From the NCBI RefSeq assembly GCF_017309955.1, contig NZ_CP021247.1, positions 3,063,001-3,127,000 on the forward strand: a stretch of DNA of 64,000 nucleotides, given 5' to 3'. Positions 27,608-37,712 of this stretch are shown one piece after another. This DNA comes from Novosphingobium sp. KA1. Its GTDB lineage: Bacteria > Pseudomonadota > Alphaproteobacteria > Sphingomonadales > Sphingomonadaceae. The translations under genes and the position numbers were made by a program. How positions within the stretch are numbered: the first letter of the stretch is position 1; every line of letters begins with the position of its first letter. The notes under the pieces were generated by a model, which ran no database searches, was not told where the DNA came from, and saw only the letters and a program-made list of their open reading frames with translations.

Positions 27608-27915
27608 TGGCCAAGTCCTTTCATGGCAACGGCAGCCGCGCCGCCGGCGACGATCGCAGGCGGGAGCCACGGCAATGCCTTGATGATGATGGAGCCGAGC
27701 CCCATCGCGCCGCGACGCTGCTGCTCGGCGGCCTCGAGCGTAGCGACGCGATCCTTCAGGGCCTGCAGTTCGGCCGGCAGGTGGGCCATCTGATGGAGGG
27801 AGGCAGTCAGTGCGTCGATCTTGCCCGCGAGCGTTGCAACATGATCCACGACTTGACGTACTTCCCCCCGGATTTCGCCCAGCATCAGCGCCATTGAGTT
27901 GTCGGCTTCAGACAT
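27604..27915 (-). CDS. small coiled-coil membrane protein of lysis module
   Basis: 103 residues. A long helical coiled coil (VVDHVATLAGKIDALTASL, LKDRVATLEAAEQQ) is followed by a C-terminal hydrophobic helix (WLPPAIVAGGAAAVAM). ATG at 27915 with GAGG upstream. The design resembles XhlA/haemolysin-type holin accessory proteins. It lies between the tail fibre and the holin candidate. Function not proven. Confidence 0.7.
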   Translation of the reverse strand: MSEADNSMALMLGEIRGEVRQVVDHVATLAGKIDALTASLHQMAHLPAELQALKDRVATLEAAEQQRRGAMGLGSIIIKALPWLPPAIVAGGAAAVAMKGLGQ

Positions 27916-27917
27916 GT

Positions 27918-30782
27918 TCAGGCCTCGCACGCGATGGCGACGGCCAGCGCCTCGGCGATCTGCTCGCGGCCAACGCCAGACGTGATCGTGGTCGGAACAG
28001 GAGAATGGATGATGTCGGTATTGGTGGCGCCCACGGTGCCGATCTGCGTCCCTGATGCAGTGTCAGTCGTGGTCGGTGTGTTGAAGTCGCTGATGCTGTG
28101 CATCGCGTGCGTCGGGACGAACTTGATATTGTTGTCCCCTGCCACGCGCTTTGCCTCGATGGCGTCCCTGATGGCCCGCAGGATCGGCGCACCCTTGGCA
28201 ATCCACTCAGCGTTGCTGGCATAGCTGTCGGGCATGGTCGTGCCCCAGCACAGGATTTTCGCGCTGGGCATCGCACGCCGGATTTCCGCCAGCATAGCCG
28301 GATAGAGGGTAGTGACATCGCTCAGGGCTGTTGCGGCGTTCTGTTCAAGCTGATCGTTCTTGGACAGGTTGAGGACAACGATATCAGGCGTGGCCAGCGA
28401 AAAGCGCGAGAGATAGTAAGCGAGATCGAACTTGTAGTCGGTCCCGCCATAGGTGATCGTCGGGGCGGCGCTGCTGCTGGATGCCGCGATCTGCATGAAT
28501 GGATTGGCAGCCAGCTTGGCCGCATTGGAAAGCGCGAGATATGCGGCCTCGCCTCCCGCAGCGACGACGCTGGTCACGTCGGCATCCTGTCGGGTCAGGA
28601 AGAAATCGGTAAGCGCCCAGCCTTCTCGCCCTTCACCAAGAGGGCCAGTCCCGGCCGCATTACCCGCACCGTTGCCATTCATCGTCCCGACAAACACAGG
28701 AGCAAAGCCCATCGCGGTCAGGTAGAGGTTGATGAAATACGCCATCTGCCGATTGGTCAGACTGTCGCCAATCATCAGGATTTTAGGAGCGGGAGAGCCT
28801 GAAACCGGGACCGTCTTCTTGTTGACCGTCAAGACCTTCTGGAACATGCGGTCGCGGCGGTTTCGGGGGTACATCCGCAGGTATGCGGCGCTGCCTACGC
28901 GCGCATGGTCAATCACCATAGGTTGACCCTGCGAGGGCCCGATCTGCAATGGCTGTATAGGCGCGCCCTGCCTGCTCTCAAGGAACCAGTCAGCGACGTT
29001 GTCGGTACGATCACCGAGCATCTGGCGCGGATAGATTATCGTATTGCGGTCGGACACCACGAACAGATCCTTGCCGATGATCGGCAGGAGGTCCGCATCG
29101 ACGAGGGCACTTGGGTAGTCGTCGCGCATGATCCAGCGCGCCCGGGCGCCAGAATGGTGGAACTGGAACCCGGTGACGATCGGCGTCGTGCCAGCCGTTA
29201 CCGTGGTGCCCATGTAGAGGTAAAGCGCGCCCTCGACGTCCGGGAAGTCAAAGATGCCTGAGTAGACCGCGACGTTATCGCTGATCTTCTTCTCCAGCGT
29301 CAGATTGAACGTCGTGATCGGACTGGTTGCGGTTGCTGACCAGAGATAGGCGCGGGGGATGCCGAAGGAGCCGGCGACATCGGTGTAGATATATTCGCGG
29401 ATAAAGATCGAACCGCCACGCCTGGCGTCCGGAAGATCCATGCCCACGAAGATATCGCCCGCCCCCGTCAGCCGCGTGAAACCGCGCGTAAAGCCAAGGG
29501 CAGTGAGGTTGGCATCGGTGATCGTCGTGGCAGCAATGTTGGTCGGTGCGAAATTGCGCGGCATCGCGTCGATCGAGGCTTTGCCGAACGGGCACTGATT
29601 GGCCACGGCCCCGCCAGGGACATTACCAGCCATCGAATGCGGTGAACTCACCTTGCGGTTGGAGATCGTCGCTATGGTGGACCGGTTAAACCCGGACTGG
29701 CTTCCGGCAGCGCCGTCATAGGCGCGCTTCACGAATCCGGTCGATGCGAACCCATCATTGAAGATATGGGCAACGTGGCCAGAGTCGGCACCGTCGATCT
29801 CGAAATAGCGCTCGCCGTTTGCCGCCGGGTTGCGCAGCGTCCAGCTTGCGGCGCCACTACCCCGGACATAGAAAGACGGCACCAGCAGCTTGCCACCGGC
29901 TTCAAGGATCAGGTCTTCCGTGAACACGATGTCTGACCGGCCGGGCATATCGTCGATTTCTCGGAAGGGCATGCGGCCAGAGAGTGCCTTCCCGCGCACA
30001 TCGAAAAGCTTGATGATCTCGCCATTTCGTTCCGGATGCAGGTCGAGGGCGGATGCGTAGCTTTCAATCTTGTAGGTCTGATCGACCGTATCGAAGTAGA
30101 CATAGGCCACGTTCGCCGAGGGCAGCTGGATCTTGCAGTATGCGCCGCCGGAGATCTCGGTCGCTGCCGAATTGGCAACCGTGATGTTGTACTGCGTGCC
30201 GTTCGACCGTTTGAAATACAGCGTGCGCGGGAGATAGAGCGCGTTCACGCCTCCGCCCAGGACGTTGGTGAAGTCACGCAAGGCCTCGCTGTATGTCGCA
30301 TCGAACGTCATGACGCTCAGGTCGAGCATCTGCTTGACGTTGATCGAGCCATAGGTGACCGCAGCCGCGCCGTTCGTGCCGGTGAATTGAGCGGCTATCG
30401 CTTCAGTCTGCTCTTTATACCCCTCAGCTTCATCAACCAGTGGCTGCACGACCGAAGCAACCCCGGCATAGAAGCCCTGCGCCAGTCGCGCCGCGCCGCT
30501 GACGTACTCGTACACCCCGTTTGCCGGGTCGGTATCTGATCCGTTGTTGTTGTTGACGTAGACCAGCTTGGACTGGTTCTCGGCAGTCGCGTAGAAGGCG
30601 TCGCGCGCAGCGGTGGTAGCGACGATCTGGATGCCCGCAGCAATGCCGTTGACAAGCTGATCGATCAGGTTGCCAATGGGGCGGATCTCCGCCTTGTCGG
30701 GGTCGTTCTCACCAGTTGCGGGGATGCCGTCGGTGACGAAGTCTCGCCAGGCGGCTTTGAAGGCGTCGCCGATCGTACCCAT
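27918..30782 (-). CDS. tail fibre/tip protein with SGNH-hydrolase domain
   Basis: A 954-residue protein. The N-terminal 150 residues look like a phage tail attachment segment, the middle is beta-rich, and the C-terminal third has SGNH/GDSL esterase features: GDSLT near residue 671 (nucleophilic Ser), VLNLSKNDQ near 803 (block III Asn) and THAMHS near 889 (His block). It may deacetylate or degrade a surface polysaccharide during adsorption, as other phage SGNH tail proteins do. Last tail gene before the lysis cassette; 1-nt overlap upstream. Confidence 0.8.
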   Translation of the reverse strand: MGTIGDAFKAAWRDFVTDGIPATGENDPDKAEIRPIGNLIDQLVNGIAAGIQIVATTAARDAFYATAENQSKLVYVNNNNGSDTDPANGVYEYVSGAARLAQGFYAGVASVVQPLVDEAEGYKEQTEAIAAQFTGTNGAAAVTYGSINVKQMLDLSVMTFDATYSEALRDFTNVLGGGVNALYLPRTLYFKRSNGTQYNITVANSAATEISGGAYCKIQLPSANVAYVYFDTVDQTYKIESYASALDLHPERNGEIIKLFDVRGKALSGRMPFREIDDMPGRSDIVFTEDLILEAGGKLLVPSFYVRGSGAASWTLRNPAANGERYFEIDGADSGHVAHIFNDGFASTGFVKRAYDGAAGSQSGFNRSTIATISNRKVSSPHSMAGNVPGGAVANQCPFGKASIDAMPRNFAPTNIAATTITDANLTALGFTRGFTRLTGAGDIFVGMDLPDARRGGSIFIREYIYTDVAGSFGIPRAYLWSATATSPITTFNLTLEKKISDNVAVYSGIFDFPDVEGALYLYMGTTVTAGTTPIVTGFQFHHSGARARWIMRDDYPSALVDADLLPIIGKDLFVVSDRNTIIYPRQMLGDRTDNVADWFLESRQGAPIQPLQIGPSQGQPMVIDHARVGSAAYLRMYPRNRRDRMFQKVLTVNKKTVPVSGSPAPKILMIGDSLTNRQMAYFINLYLTAMGFAPVFVGTMNGNGAGNAAGTGPLGEGREGWALTDFFLTRQDADVTSVVAAGGEAAYLALSNAAKLAANPFMQIAASSSSAAPTITYGGTDYKFDLAYYLSRFSLATPDIVVLNLSKNDQLEQNAATALSDVTTLYPAMLAEIRRAMPSAKILCWGTTMPDSYASNAEWIAKGAPILRAIRDAIEAKRVAGDNNIKFVPTHAMHSISDFNTPTTTDTASGTQIGTVGATNTDIIHSPVPTTITSGVGREQIAEALAVAIACEA

Positions 30783-31474
30783 CAGGTATAGCTCCCGGTC
30801 ATGTCTTCGACGAAGCGGATGGGCTGGCCTTCAGCGAAACCCATGTTGCGAGGCGCGCGCATTTCCCCGTCGATCCGCATGACACAGCGAGGAGAGGCAA
30901 AATCGAGAGGGGTGCCAGCGACCGTCGCCTCGCGCAGGGGCGGGCGGATGGAGATCGTTGCCGTCGTTTCGGTCTGGGCAAGGATCTCTGCAACCTTGTA
31001 GCAGCGGTGGCGCCAGTTCTCGTGGTCAATGCTGAACCAGCCCAGTGGGTTGCCATTTAGGGCCACGATGTCGATCTGGATCACGGTCGCCCGCAGCGCC
31101 GCGTCAGCCGCTAGGGTCACGTCGGTGCCGGGCGTCTGGTAAAGCGTTTCGTCGGAGAAGGGTGTGCCGTCGCTGTGCGGGGTTCCGGCGTAGCTGAAAG
31201 CAGGCTGGTGAACCGCGTCGCAGAGCGGAATGATCATCGCGCGAAGGCCGCCGTCCATGAACGCGTCAATCGCATCCCATGCGATGGCGATCTCGGGATC
31301 ATCCAGGTCGAAGTCTTCGAACTCTGCCGCGATCCTGCCGCCGCCGTCCGTCCCGATGAGCGTCTCGTTGCCGCTCAGGGCGGTGCCGCCACTGATGGTC
31401 CGACGCTCGATGTAAGCTTCGGTGCCATTGGGCGCGAACAAACAGGTGGGGAAAACCTTCATGGGCGCGAGCAT
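30782..31474 (-). CDS. phage tail tip-associated protein
   Basis: About 230 residues, beta-rich, no recognised domain. It sits between the large tail tip protein and the fibre, and shares its last base with the fibre start. This position and size are common in siphovirus distal tail modules. The start is ATG 31474 or ATG 31462 (MKVFPTC). Confidence 0.75.
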   Translation of the reverse strand: MLAPMKVFPTCLFAPNGTEAYIERRTISGGTALSGNETLIGTDGGGRIAAEFEDFDLDDPEIAIAWDAIDAFMDGGLRAMIIPLCDAVHQPAFSYAGTPHSDGTPFSDETLYQTPGTDVTLAADAALRATVIQIDIVALNGNPLGWFSIDHENWRHRCYKVAEILAQTETTATISIRPPLREATVAGTPLDFASPRCVMRIDGEMRAPRNMGFAEGQPIRFVEDMTGSYT

Positions 31475-31504
31475 GGATCACGTGCGGCGTCCGGCTTACC
31501 GCCG

Positions 31505-33820
31505 TTAGGTCACGGTCACCTCTATCGGGCCGGTGCGTGCGGATGCCGTATCGCTGGCGTTGAAGGCGATCGACCAGAGGTAATATGTTCCTGCGGAGAG
31601 CGCCTCGTCGAACGTCTCTGCGACGCCTGCACCGCCGGTGTAGTCGGCCCCGATCTGTGATGCGCCGCCGAAGGCTGGCGATGTCCCGATCCAGAGCTCG
31701 GAGTGGCCGAAGTTCGATGACGTGCTGTTCGACCACCCGCCGGTCGCGTGGCCGACGTCACCGGTGGCGGTAAACGCCGTGTTCGGCGCCGGTGCGAGAT
31801 TTGCAGTGCTGGTGCTCACGGTGGACGAAGCGGACCAGGTCGACACGCGGCCGTCACCGATCGAATAAGCCACCGCGACGTCCACGGCGATGTCGACAGG
31901 CACAACGCTGGTCACCAGTAGCGCTTCTGTTCCGGGTTCAATATCGGTGTACTCCTGCTCGTTCCAGGAGGCATCGGTGGTGGAGCGCCAGCGGGTAAAC
32001 CAGGTGATATCGTCGCGGTCGTAGCCTTCGGCGATGATGCGCACGCGGGCGCCGGTGCCGGATGCGTCAAGTTCGGCAGTGGCCGAGGTGATGACAGGCG
32101 TTCCGAGGGATTGGGGAGCGACGCGATTTCCCACGGGGGCGGGCTCGCCTTCTTCGGTTGCGGGGTTCCATTCGTCGACGTTCGGGTCGGCCTTGATCCA
32201 GTCGAACGTTACGCCGCCTGTGGAGAGGTTGCGGCGCAGGCGGACGATTTCAGCGGTGCCCGAGAAGAAGACTGCGCCGGCCTCTTCGATGTGCAGTGGG
32301 ATGAAGCGCTTGCCCCGAATCTTGCGGCCGCGCGAGTTCGTTGTGATCGAGCCCCGGTTGGCAGCCATCGTCTTCGCCATCAGGCGCTTTGCGAGCCGGC
32401 GCGCCTGCGCATGGCTGGGCACCGAGTTTTCCAGCGTCGTGCTCTTGGTTTCGCCGGCCGCGCTGATCGCATCGAGATCCTGCCAGGCGGAAGCGTCGAC
32501 GGTGGTGTAGCCGTGGTTCGCCGAAAGGTAAGAGATCGCGACCTCGTTGAACTGGTCCTCATCGACGACGCCATAGTCCCAAGAGTAGGACACGATCTCA
32601 TCGGGACCAATCAGGTCGTCAGGATCGGGGGCGACGTATCGGCCCGACCAGGCCACCAGAGCACCGTCAGCGCGAGGGGCGACGAAGCCATCCCAGCATG
32701 CCAGCAGGTTGCCGATCGTCACCTTGTGGGCGTCGGTGTGCTTGTGGGCGAGGGCGACGCGATAGCGAGCCTCGGTGCCGCCGCCTTCCCACTGCATGTA
32801 CGTGCCCTCGGGATAGTCGTCGGCGAACCCGTTGACGAAGGTCACCGAGTTACCGGAGATCGATTGGACCGTGTTGGTTTCCGAGGTTGAGATCGTGACC
32901 ACCTTGCCAGCGGCCAGGCCGCGCACGTTCTCCAGCGTGACTGTGTGATCGCCGTCATCGGCATCGGCCATCGTGATCGACGAGCCGTAGAAAAGCGGCA
33001 TGGCGGCGTCGCAGTCATCGGCCGCAGCGGTCCACGAATCGACCGTCGGCAGGAAGTGCGTGGACCAGTCCTTGTAGGCCCGGGTCATGTAGTAGTGGGC
33101 AGTGCAGAGGGCAGCGTTATCGCTGAACGCCCAGGTGCTGGGATCGTCAGGGTCCTGCGCCGGATCGCGCCAATCGAAAACCCGTTGGGCCTCAACCACA
33201 AGCGAGAGCACGTTGGAATCCGGCCCGCCTGACGGGTAGACGTCGTTGAAGTGCTTCGACTTCACCGGCTTCGAGATCATGCAGCCGGTGACAACGCCGT
33301 CGCCGCGGTGGTTGGTTGACCAAACCTCGGGGATGCGGGCGATCAGCTCGGAGAATGCCGTTTCCGTAGCCAAGCCGAGGCGGGTTCCGATCCTGATGGT
33401 GTCGCCATCGCCGAACTCGCCGTTCTTCTTCTGGACGTAGCCGCTGCCGTTGAGCGTGACCCGCACGTCGCGGAGGTAACGCCGCAGGATCGCATTGACC
33501 CGGCCGTCATGGAATGCCCAGGCGTCGCAGGCATAGCCGTCCTCGTTGGTGTCGTAGAGGATGTACGCCCCATAGAGCCGAACGGTGCCGTAGGCGGACA
33601 CGCGCGGGGGCAGGGCGGTCTTAATTGCCCGCTCTTGCTGTTCTGGCTTCGGGCCCTTGGGCTTGAACAGGGTGGCAAGCGCCAGCGCCGCGGCGGCGGC
33701 GACGGGCTGGCCGCCGGGAATGAACGCGGCCACGACCGCCACGACCTGCAGCACCATGCGGCCCAGGTTCCGGTCTATGATACTGAGCGGGGAGACGATC
33801 GCGCGAGCAACTGCGCCCAT
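31505..33820 (-). CDS. tail tip/central fibre protein (gpJ-like)
   Basis: A 771-residue protein in the position of the tail tip attachment protein, downstream of tape measure, two small tip proteins and a Cys-peptidase-like protein. The N-terminus has a hydrophobic Ala-rich segment, the centre resembles the hub domains of phage tail proteins, and the C-terminal 200 residues look like fibronectin type III modules (TPVITSATAELD..., TFDEALSAGTYYLWSIAF). Likely forms the tip cone and contacts the receptor. One-base overlap with the next gene. Confidence 0.8.
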   Translation of the reverse strand: MGAVARAIVSPLSIIDRNLGRMVLQVVAVVAAFIPGGQPVAAAAALALATLFKPKGPKPEQQERAIKTALPPRVSAYGTVRLYGAYILYDTNEDGYACDAWAFHDGRVNAILRRYLRDVRVTLNGSGYVQKKNGEFGDGDTIRIGTRLGLATETAFSELIARIPEVWSTNHRGDGVVTGCMISKPVKSKHFNDVYPSGGPDSNVLSLVVEAQRVFDWRDPAQDPDDPSTWAFSDNAALCTAHYYMTRAYKDWSTHFLPTVDSWTAAADDCDAAMPLFYGSSITMADADDGDHTVTLENVRGLAAGKVVTISTSETNTVQSISGNSVTFVNGFADDYPEGTYMQWEGGGTEARYRVALAHKHTDAHKVTIGNLLACWDGFVAPRADGALVAWSGRYVAPDPDDLIGPDEIVSYSWDYGVVDEDQFNEVAISYLSANHGYTTVDASAWQDLDAISAAGETKSTTLENSVPSHAQARRLAKRLMAKTMAANRGSITTNSRGRKIRGKRFIPLHIEEAGAVFFSGTAEIVRLRRNLSTGGVTFDWIKADPNVDEWNPATEEGEPAPVGNRVAPQSLGTPVITSATAELDASGTGARVRIIAEGYDRDDITWFTRWRSTTDASWNEQEYTDIEPGTEALLVTSVVPVDIAVDVAVAYSIGDGRVSTWSASSTVSTSTANLAPAPNTAFTATGDVGHATGGWSNSTSSNFGHSELWIGTSPAFGGASQIGADYTGGAGVAETFDEALSAGTYYLWSIAFNASDTASARTGPIEVTVT

Positions 33821-34206
33821 CAGACCCTCCAGACCTTGAGAGGTTCGCCGATCCCGAACGTGGTTCCAGTGCGATGGACCGAAGCCCAGCGCTTTCCAGT
33901 CCAGATGCCGCAGGTTTGGTCCTCGCCGTCGTCGGTGGGGACGGACAGGATGGCGATGTCGCCAAAAGCCGGCGTTTCGACCTCCTCCAGCCCGATCGCT
34001 TCCAGCCCGGCGGCCCAGAGGGCCAGCAGCCCGCCGCCGCGCCCGATGACAACTTTGGCCTCGCGCTCGCCATCATATTGGATGCCGGTCGCCTCCATAG
34101 GCGAGGCGTAGCCAAGCATGCAGAGGTAGCGGTCCAGCCACCGGCTGCAGTCGTGCTGGCGGTAGTCCCATGCGGGTTGAGCGGAACGAAGGAAGTCGCC
34201 GAGCAT
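33820..34206 (-). CDS. DUF6950/NlpC-P60-like tail peptidase
   Basis: 128 residues starting MLGDFLRSAQ, with HDCSRWLDRYL near residue 18 providing a candidate nucleophilic Cys20, and a later His region (VHRTGTTFGIG). This matches the DUF6950 family of phage tail proteins related to NlpC/P60 cell-wall hydrolases (lambda gpK-like position). Probably processes peptidoglycan during DNA entry or helps tip assembly. Confidence 0.75.
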   Translation of the reverse strand: MLGDFLRSAQPAWDYRQHDCSRWLDRYLCMLGYASPMEATGIQYDGEREAKVVIGRGGGLLALWAAGLEAIGLEEVETPAFGDIAILSVPTDDGEDQTCGIWTGKRWASVHRTGTTFGIGEPLKVWRV

Positions 34207-34757
34207 TAGCGGGGTCCGAAGGTGCGGGACGTGCCCTGGTTGATGCCGGAAACATTGCTGAAGATCGCATCGTCAGGTGACCGGCGTCGCTGGTCCTGAT
34301 CGGTGAAATAGGCCATCGGCGCGCGGTTGCGGTTCGTGTCCTCGGTCCCGATCGAAAGTGTGATCGTGCGGGTTCGGCCGTCGTCGCCGTCCTGGCTTGC
34401 AACCGTGATCTTGTCGGCGCGGAAGACGGCCTCGTATTCGACCTCCACGAGTTGCCAGTCTGTATCGAAGCGAATCGTGACGAAGTGGACGCGGGCGTTC
34501 GTGACGCTGGCGGCTTCTTCGAGCGCCATTTGGATCATCGGCGTGGACGCGCCTGAGAGTTGGATCTCTATCCGCTCGGCGGTGTAGTTGATCCCCTGAT
34601 CGAAGTCGGGGGCATTCAGGAGTTCGCCTGCGCCGATGTAGCGTGCAGGCTCGGCCTCCACGATGTCGGCCGGAACGTCCAAGTCGCCGTGCCCGCTCCA
34701 CATGCGGAACGGATCATCCGTTTCAATGCGCAGGGCGAAACTCTCGCGAAGCTGCAT
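34206..34757 (-). CDS. minor tail protein, distal tail/tip assembly
   Basis: 183 residues, beta-rich, between tape measure and the Cys-peptidase-like gene, a slot that in siphoviruses holds distal-tail (M/L-type, DUF2163-like) proteins. Recognisable strands include LFIETDDPF-like and VEVEYEAVF segments, but no diagnostic motif. Function inferred from position. Confidence 0.7.
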   Translation of the reverse strand: MQLRESFALRIETDDPFRMWSGHGDLDVPADIVEAEPARYIGAGELLNAPDFDQGINYTAERIEIQLSGASTPMIQMALEEAASVTNARVHFVTIRFDTDWQLVEVEYEAVFRADKITVASQDGDDGRTRTITLSIGTEDTNRNRAPMAYFTDQDQRRRSPDDAIFSNVSGINQGTSRTFGPR

Positions 34758-34758
34758 G

Positions 34759-37659
34759 TCAGTTCTTCAGCTGATTGAACTTGTTGATGGTGCCGGGCGC
34801 GGACTGCTGGCCGGCAGCGTAAGATGCGCCGGCCGCGTTTTTGGAATGCCTGCTCGCGATCGGCGTGGCGACCTTGGCCGCGCGCCCGTCAACGCGCGCG
34901 TCAAAGTATTCGCTGGCCTCGACCTTCACGATCACCGGCTGCTGCACGGCGCGCCCGGCGACGCCTGCGGCAGTAACGCCGGACATGGAAGCCGCCGCGC
35001 GGGCGTTGAGCATGTTGTTCGGGACGATCTTGCCGGACGATGGGGCCGTGAACAGTTCGGGTCCGCGCTCGCCGACCAAGTATGTTCGGCCGCCGGATAC
35101 AGGTCCGCCATTCGCCCGGGCTCCGGAAATGCCGAGGAAGTTGCCTATGCTCGTGAGGAGGCTGCCGCCGCTACCGGCACCGCCGTTCCCGCCGGGGATG
35201 AGGCTCATAATCGCCTGCTTCGCTGCCAGCCTCACGAGATCGCTGATGATGCCGTTGATCACATCACCTGCGATTCCTCCAAGCTTCACGTATTCGGCGG
35301 ATGCCCTACCAAGTCCGTCGGTGAGGCGGTCAATCGCATTGACCTGCACATTCTCGATCGCATCGCCCATGTTTTCTGCGGTTTCGGAGGTCTGACGGCG
35401 AAGGCGGGCGAGAGGGCTTTCGTGGTCCTGTTGGGTCGTGGTGCGGCGCGCGGCTTGCGACCTGGCGAGGTCAGCCCTGGCCTTTTCCGCATCGACGATT
35501 TCGCCCGCCAGGATCTGCGCCTCGAGGTGGGATTTTTCCTGCGCTTCAAGGCTATCGAGAATGCGAAGGTTCGCGTCGAGGCTGGCCTGTCGCGTGGTCG
35601 CAAGGCTGGCGTCGGCGCGCAGGGCGTCCTCGGCGTATTGCGCCTGGTTCTCGGCGGCCTGCTTTTGGCGCTCCTGCGCTTCCCGTAATGCTTCTGCGCC
35701 GACGGCCTGCCTCTGCGCCTCTGCAATGCGCTCGTTCTGCTGGAGAAGCTGTTCGCGCTGGGCTTCGGTCAGGTCTTTGTCGGCAGCGATCTGCCGGGCG
35801 TTGCGCTGGCGTTCGTACTCGATCTGGTCGGCTTGAAGCGCGCGGCGGGCCTCGGCGGTGCCGAGAGCATCGGCCTGGGCCTGTTTGATGGCTTGCTCGC
35901 CCTGGGCGAGGTCATCGGCAAAGCGGCGCGCGAGCTCGTCGGGATCAGGACCGGTACGACCTTTCGGGCGATCTTTCTTGCTACCACCGGCAGCCGATGC
36001 TGTTGCCGTAGGGGTGACTTTGAAGGCCGCCAGAGGCGTGCCAACAATCCGATCATATTCGCGACGCGCGTCTTGCACATTGCGGACCTGGTCTTCGTAA
36101 ACCTTGCGTTCGCCCGCAGCGGCCTTTTCTGCATTGGCAAGGGCTTGGGCAGGATCGTTCAGAACACCCTTGCTGAGACCGCGCTCTGCGAACGGCCGGT
36201 TGGCTGGATTGTCCAGTGCATCCTGCTTTCGCTGCTGATACGCCGCTCTGGTTTGATTGGTCAGTCTACGGGCCTGATCGAGCGTGGCGCGGGCCTGCTC
36301 GACGTTTGCCGCCTTGGCTTGCGCAGCAACCCTTGCCCATGCATCAGCGAGCAGGTGAGCTTCACCCGTTAGGTTTGCAGTAGCGGTCAAAGCGGCACGC
36401 TGCTTATCGGTCAGATTGTTGGTTTCGGCAGCGGCTTGCGCCTGATTGGCTCGGAGGCCAGCAAACTGAGCCGATTGTTGCTCGACAGCGGATGCTAGTT
36501 TTGCACTAGCAGCTTCCGCGTCGGCGCTGGAATTGGCTAGGTAGCCGATGCCCAGCGTCAATGCGGTGACGGCAAGACCAACGGGACCGCCAAACGCTGC
36601 AAGGAGCGATCGGCCTGCGGCTGCACCAGCAAACGAGAGCGCCTCCATTGTGGTGGCAGCACCTGCGGCACGGGCTTGAAGCGCAAAGATGGCCGCAGAG
36701 GCAACGCCGGTGGCGGCAGCCCCTCCCACTATTCCCGCCACAAAGCGCCCCAGCATGATCGCGCTGAGGACAGCGATGGCCTCGGTGACGGTATCGAGAT
36801 TTTCTGCCAGCAGATTGAGCGCTCCAGTGATCGCGGTTGTTGCGCCATTGGCGCTGTCTGCCTCGCCTACGAACTTCGTGATCGCGTTGGTGAGATTGGT
36901 GAACGCGCCACTGATGGTGAGGGTGGTGCTGGCCGCCTGCTTTTCCAGATCGGACATCGCGCGGATGATCGCGCGGAATAGCTCGACGTTGGAAACGCCC
37001 GGCCCCTTGGTGTCCTTGATTTTCTGCGTCAGGCCAGCAAGCGAGCCACCGGTGCCATCGATGTACTGCGACGCCTGGCGCAGGAGGGGCTGCATCGTGT
37101 CGAGAAGGCTGTTGAACTCTTCTGCCTGGACGCGCGGGCTGCCGAGCGCCTGGCCGAGTTGGAGCAGCGCGCCGGAAGCCTCATTGGTGCTGGTGCCGCT
37201 GATGCGCAGCGATGCGGATACTGCCCGCGTCAGGTCGACGAGATCGCTGGTACTGGCGCCGAGTTCCTTTTGGTTCTGCGCGGCGCGGCTGTAGAGCGTG
37301 CCCACGGCCTCAAGCTCGACGCCATTGCGCTGCGCGACCTGAAATAGCCGTTCCTGCGTGCTGGCAAGATTGCCACCCTCAAGACCCGCGACCTTCAGTT
37401 GGTTGGTGAAGCGCGTGTAGCTGTCGGCCATGCTGGCGACTTCACGTGCGGAGAACCCTGCCGCGAGGCCTGCTGCCATCGACTTAAACGATGTGGAAAT
37501 GGCGCCAGTCGATTGCCTGATCTGGTTCTCCAGTCGGACGACTGACTTGCCCTGGCTGTCGAGCTGGTTGTTGACCCTTCGGGTTACGTTCTCGACGTCG
37601 ACACGGTATTTCGCGACATCGGCGCGAAGTTGGAGAATTACGGGGTCGATTTCGGCCAT
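34759..37659 (-). CDS. tail tape measure protein
   Basis: 966 residues, the largest phage gene here. The N-terminal part resembles the lambda gpH family (VILQLRADVAKYRVDVENVTRR, then coiled coil). Two hydrophobic segments lie at about 300-335 and 355-385, and a long Gln/Ala/Glu-rich helical region covers 400-800. The C-terminus is Gly-rich with FLGISGARANGGPV, typical of tape measures. Its length would set a tail of roughly 145 nm at 1.5 angstrom per residue. It starts opposite a plus-strand cargo gene. Confidence 0.93.
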   Translation of the reverse strand: MAEIDPVILQLRADVAKYRVDVENVTRRVNNQLDSQGKSVVRLENQIRQSTGAISTSFKSMAAGLAAGFSAREVASMADSYTRFTNQLKVAGLEGGNLASTQERLFQVAQRNGVELEAVGTLYSRAAQNQKELGASTSDLVDLTRAVSASLRISGTSTNEASGALLQLGQALGSPRVQAEEFNSLLDTMQPLLRQASQYIDGTGGSLAGLTQKIKDTKGPGVSNVELFRAIIRAMSDLEKQAASTTLTISGAFTNLTNAITKFVGEADSANGATTAITGALNLLAENLDTVTEAIAVLSAIMLGRFVAGIVGGAAATGVASAAIFALQARAAGAATTMEALSFAGAAAGRSLLAAFGGPVGLAVTALTLGIGYLANSSADAEAASAKLASAVEQQSAQFAGLRANQAQAAAETNNLTDKQRAALTATANLTGEAHLLADAWARVAAQAKAANVEQARATLDQARRLTNQTRAAYQQRKQDALDNPANRPFAERGLSKGVLNDPAQALANAEKAAAGERKVYEDQVRNVQDARREYDRIVGTPLAAFKVTPTATASAAGGSKKDRPKGRTGPDPDELARRFADDLAQGEQAIKQAQADALGTAEARRALQADQIEYERQRNARQIAADKDLTEAQREQLLQQNERIAEAQRQAVGAEALREAQERQKQAAENQAQYAEDALRADASLATTRQASLDANLRILDSLEAQEKSHLEAQILAGEIVDAEKARADLARSQAARRTTTQQDHESPLARLRRQTSETAENMGDAIENVQVNAIDRLTDGLGRASAEYVKLGGIAGDVINGIISDLVRLAAKQAIMSLIPGGNGGAGSGGSLLTSIGNFLGISGARANGGPVSGGRTYLVGERGPELFTAPSSGKIVPNNMLNARAAASMSGVTAAGVAGRAVQQPVIVKVEASEYFDARVDGRAAKVATPIASRHSKNAAGASYAAGQQSAPGTINKFNQLKN

Positions 37660-37712
37660 TGCGGCAGGCTATCGGGCTCACCTATTGGGAATTACCGCCC
37701 TGGGAGAATGGA

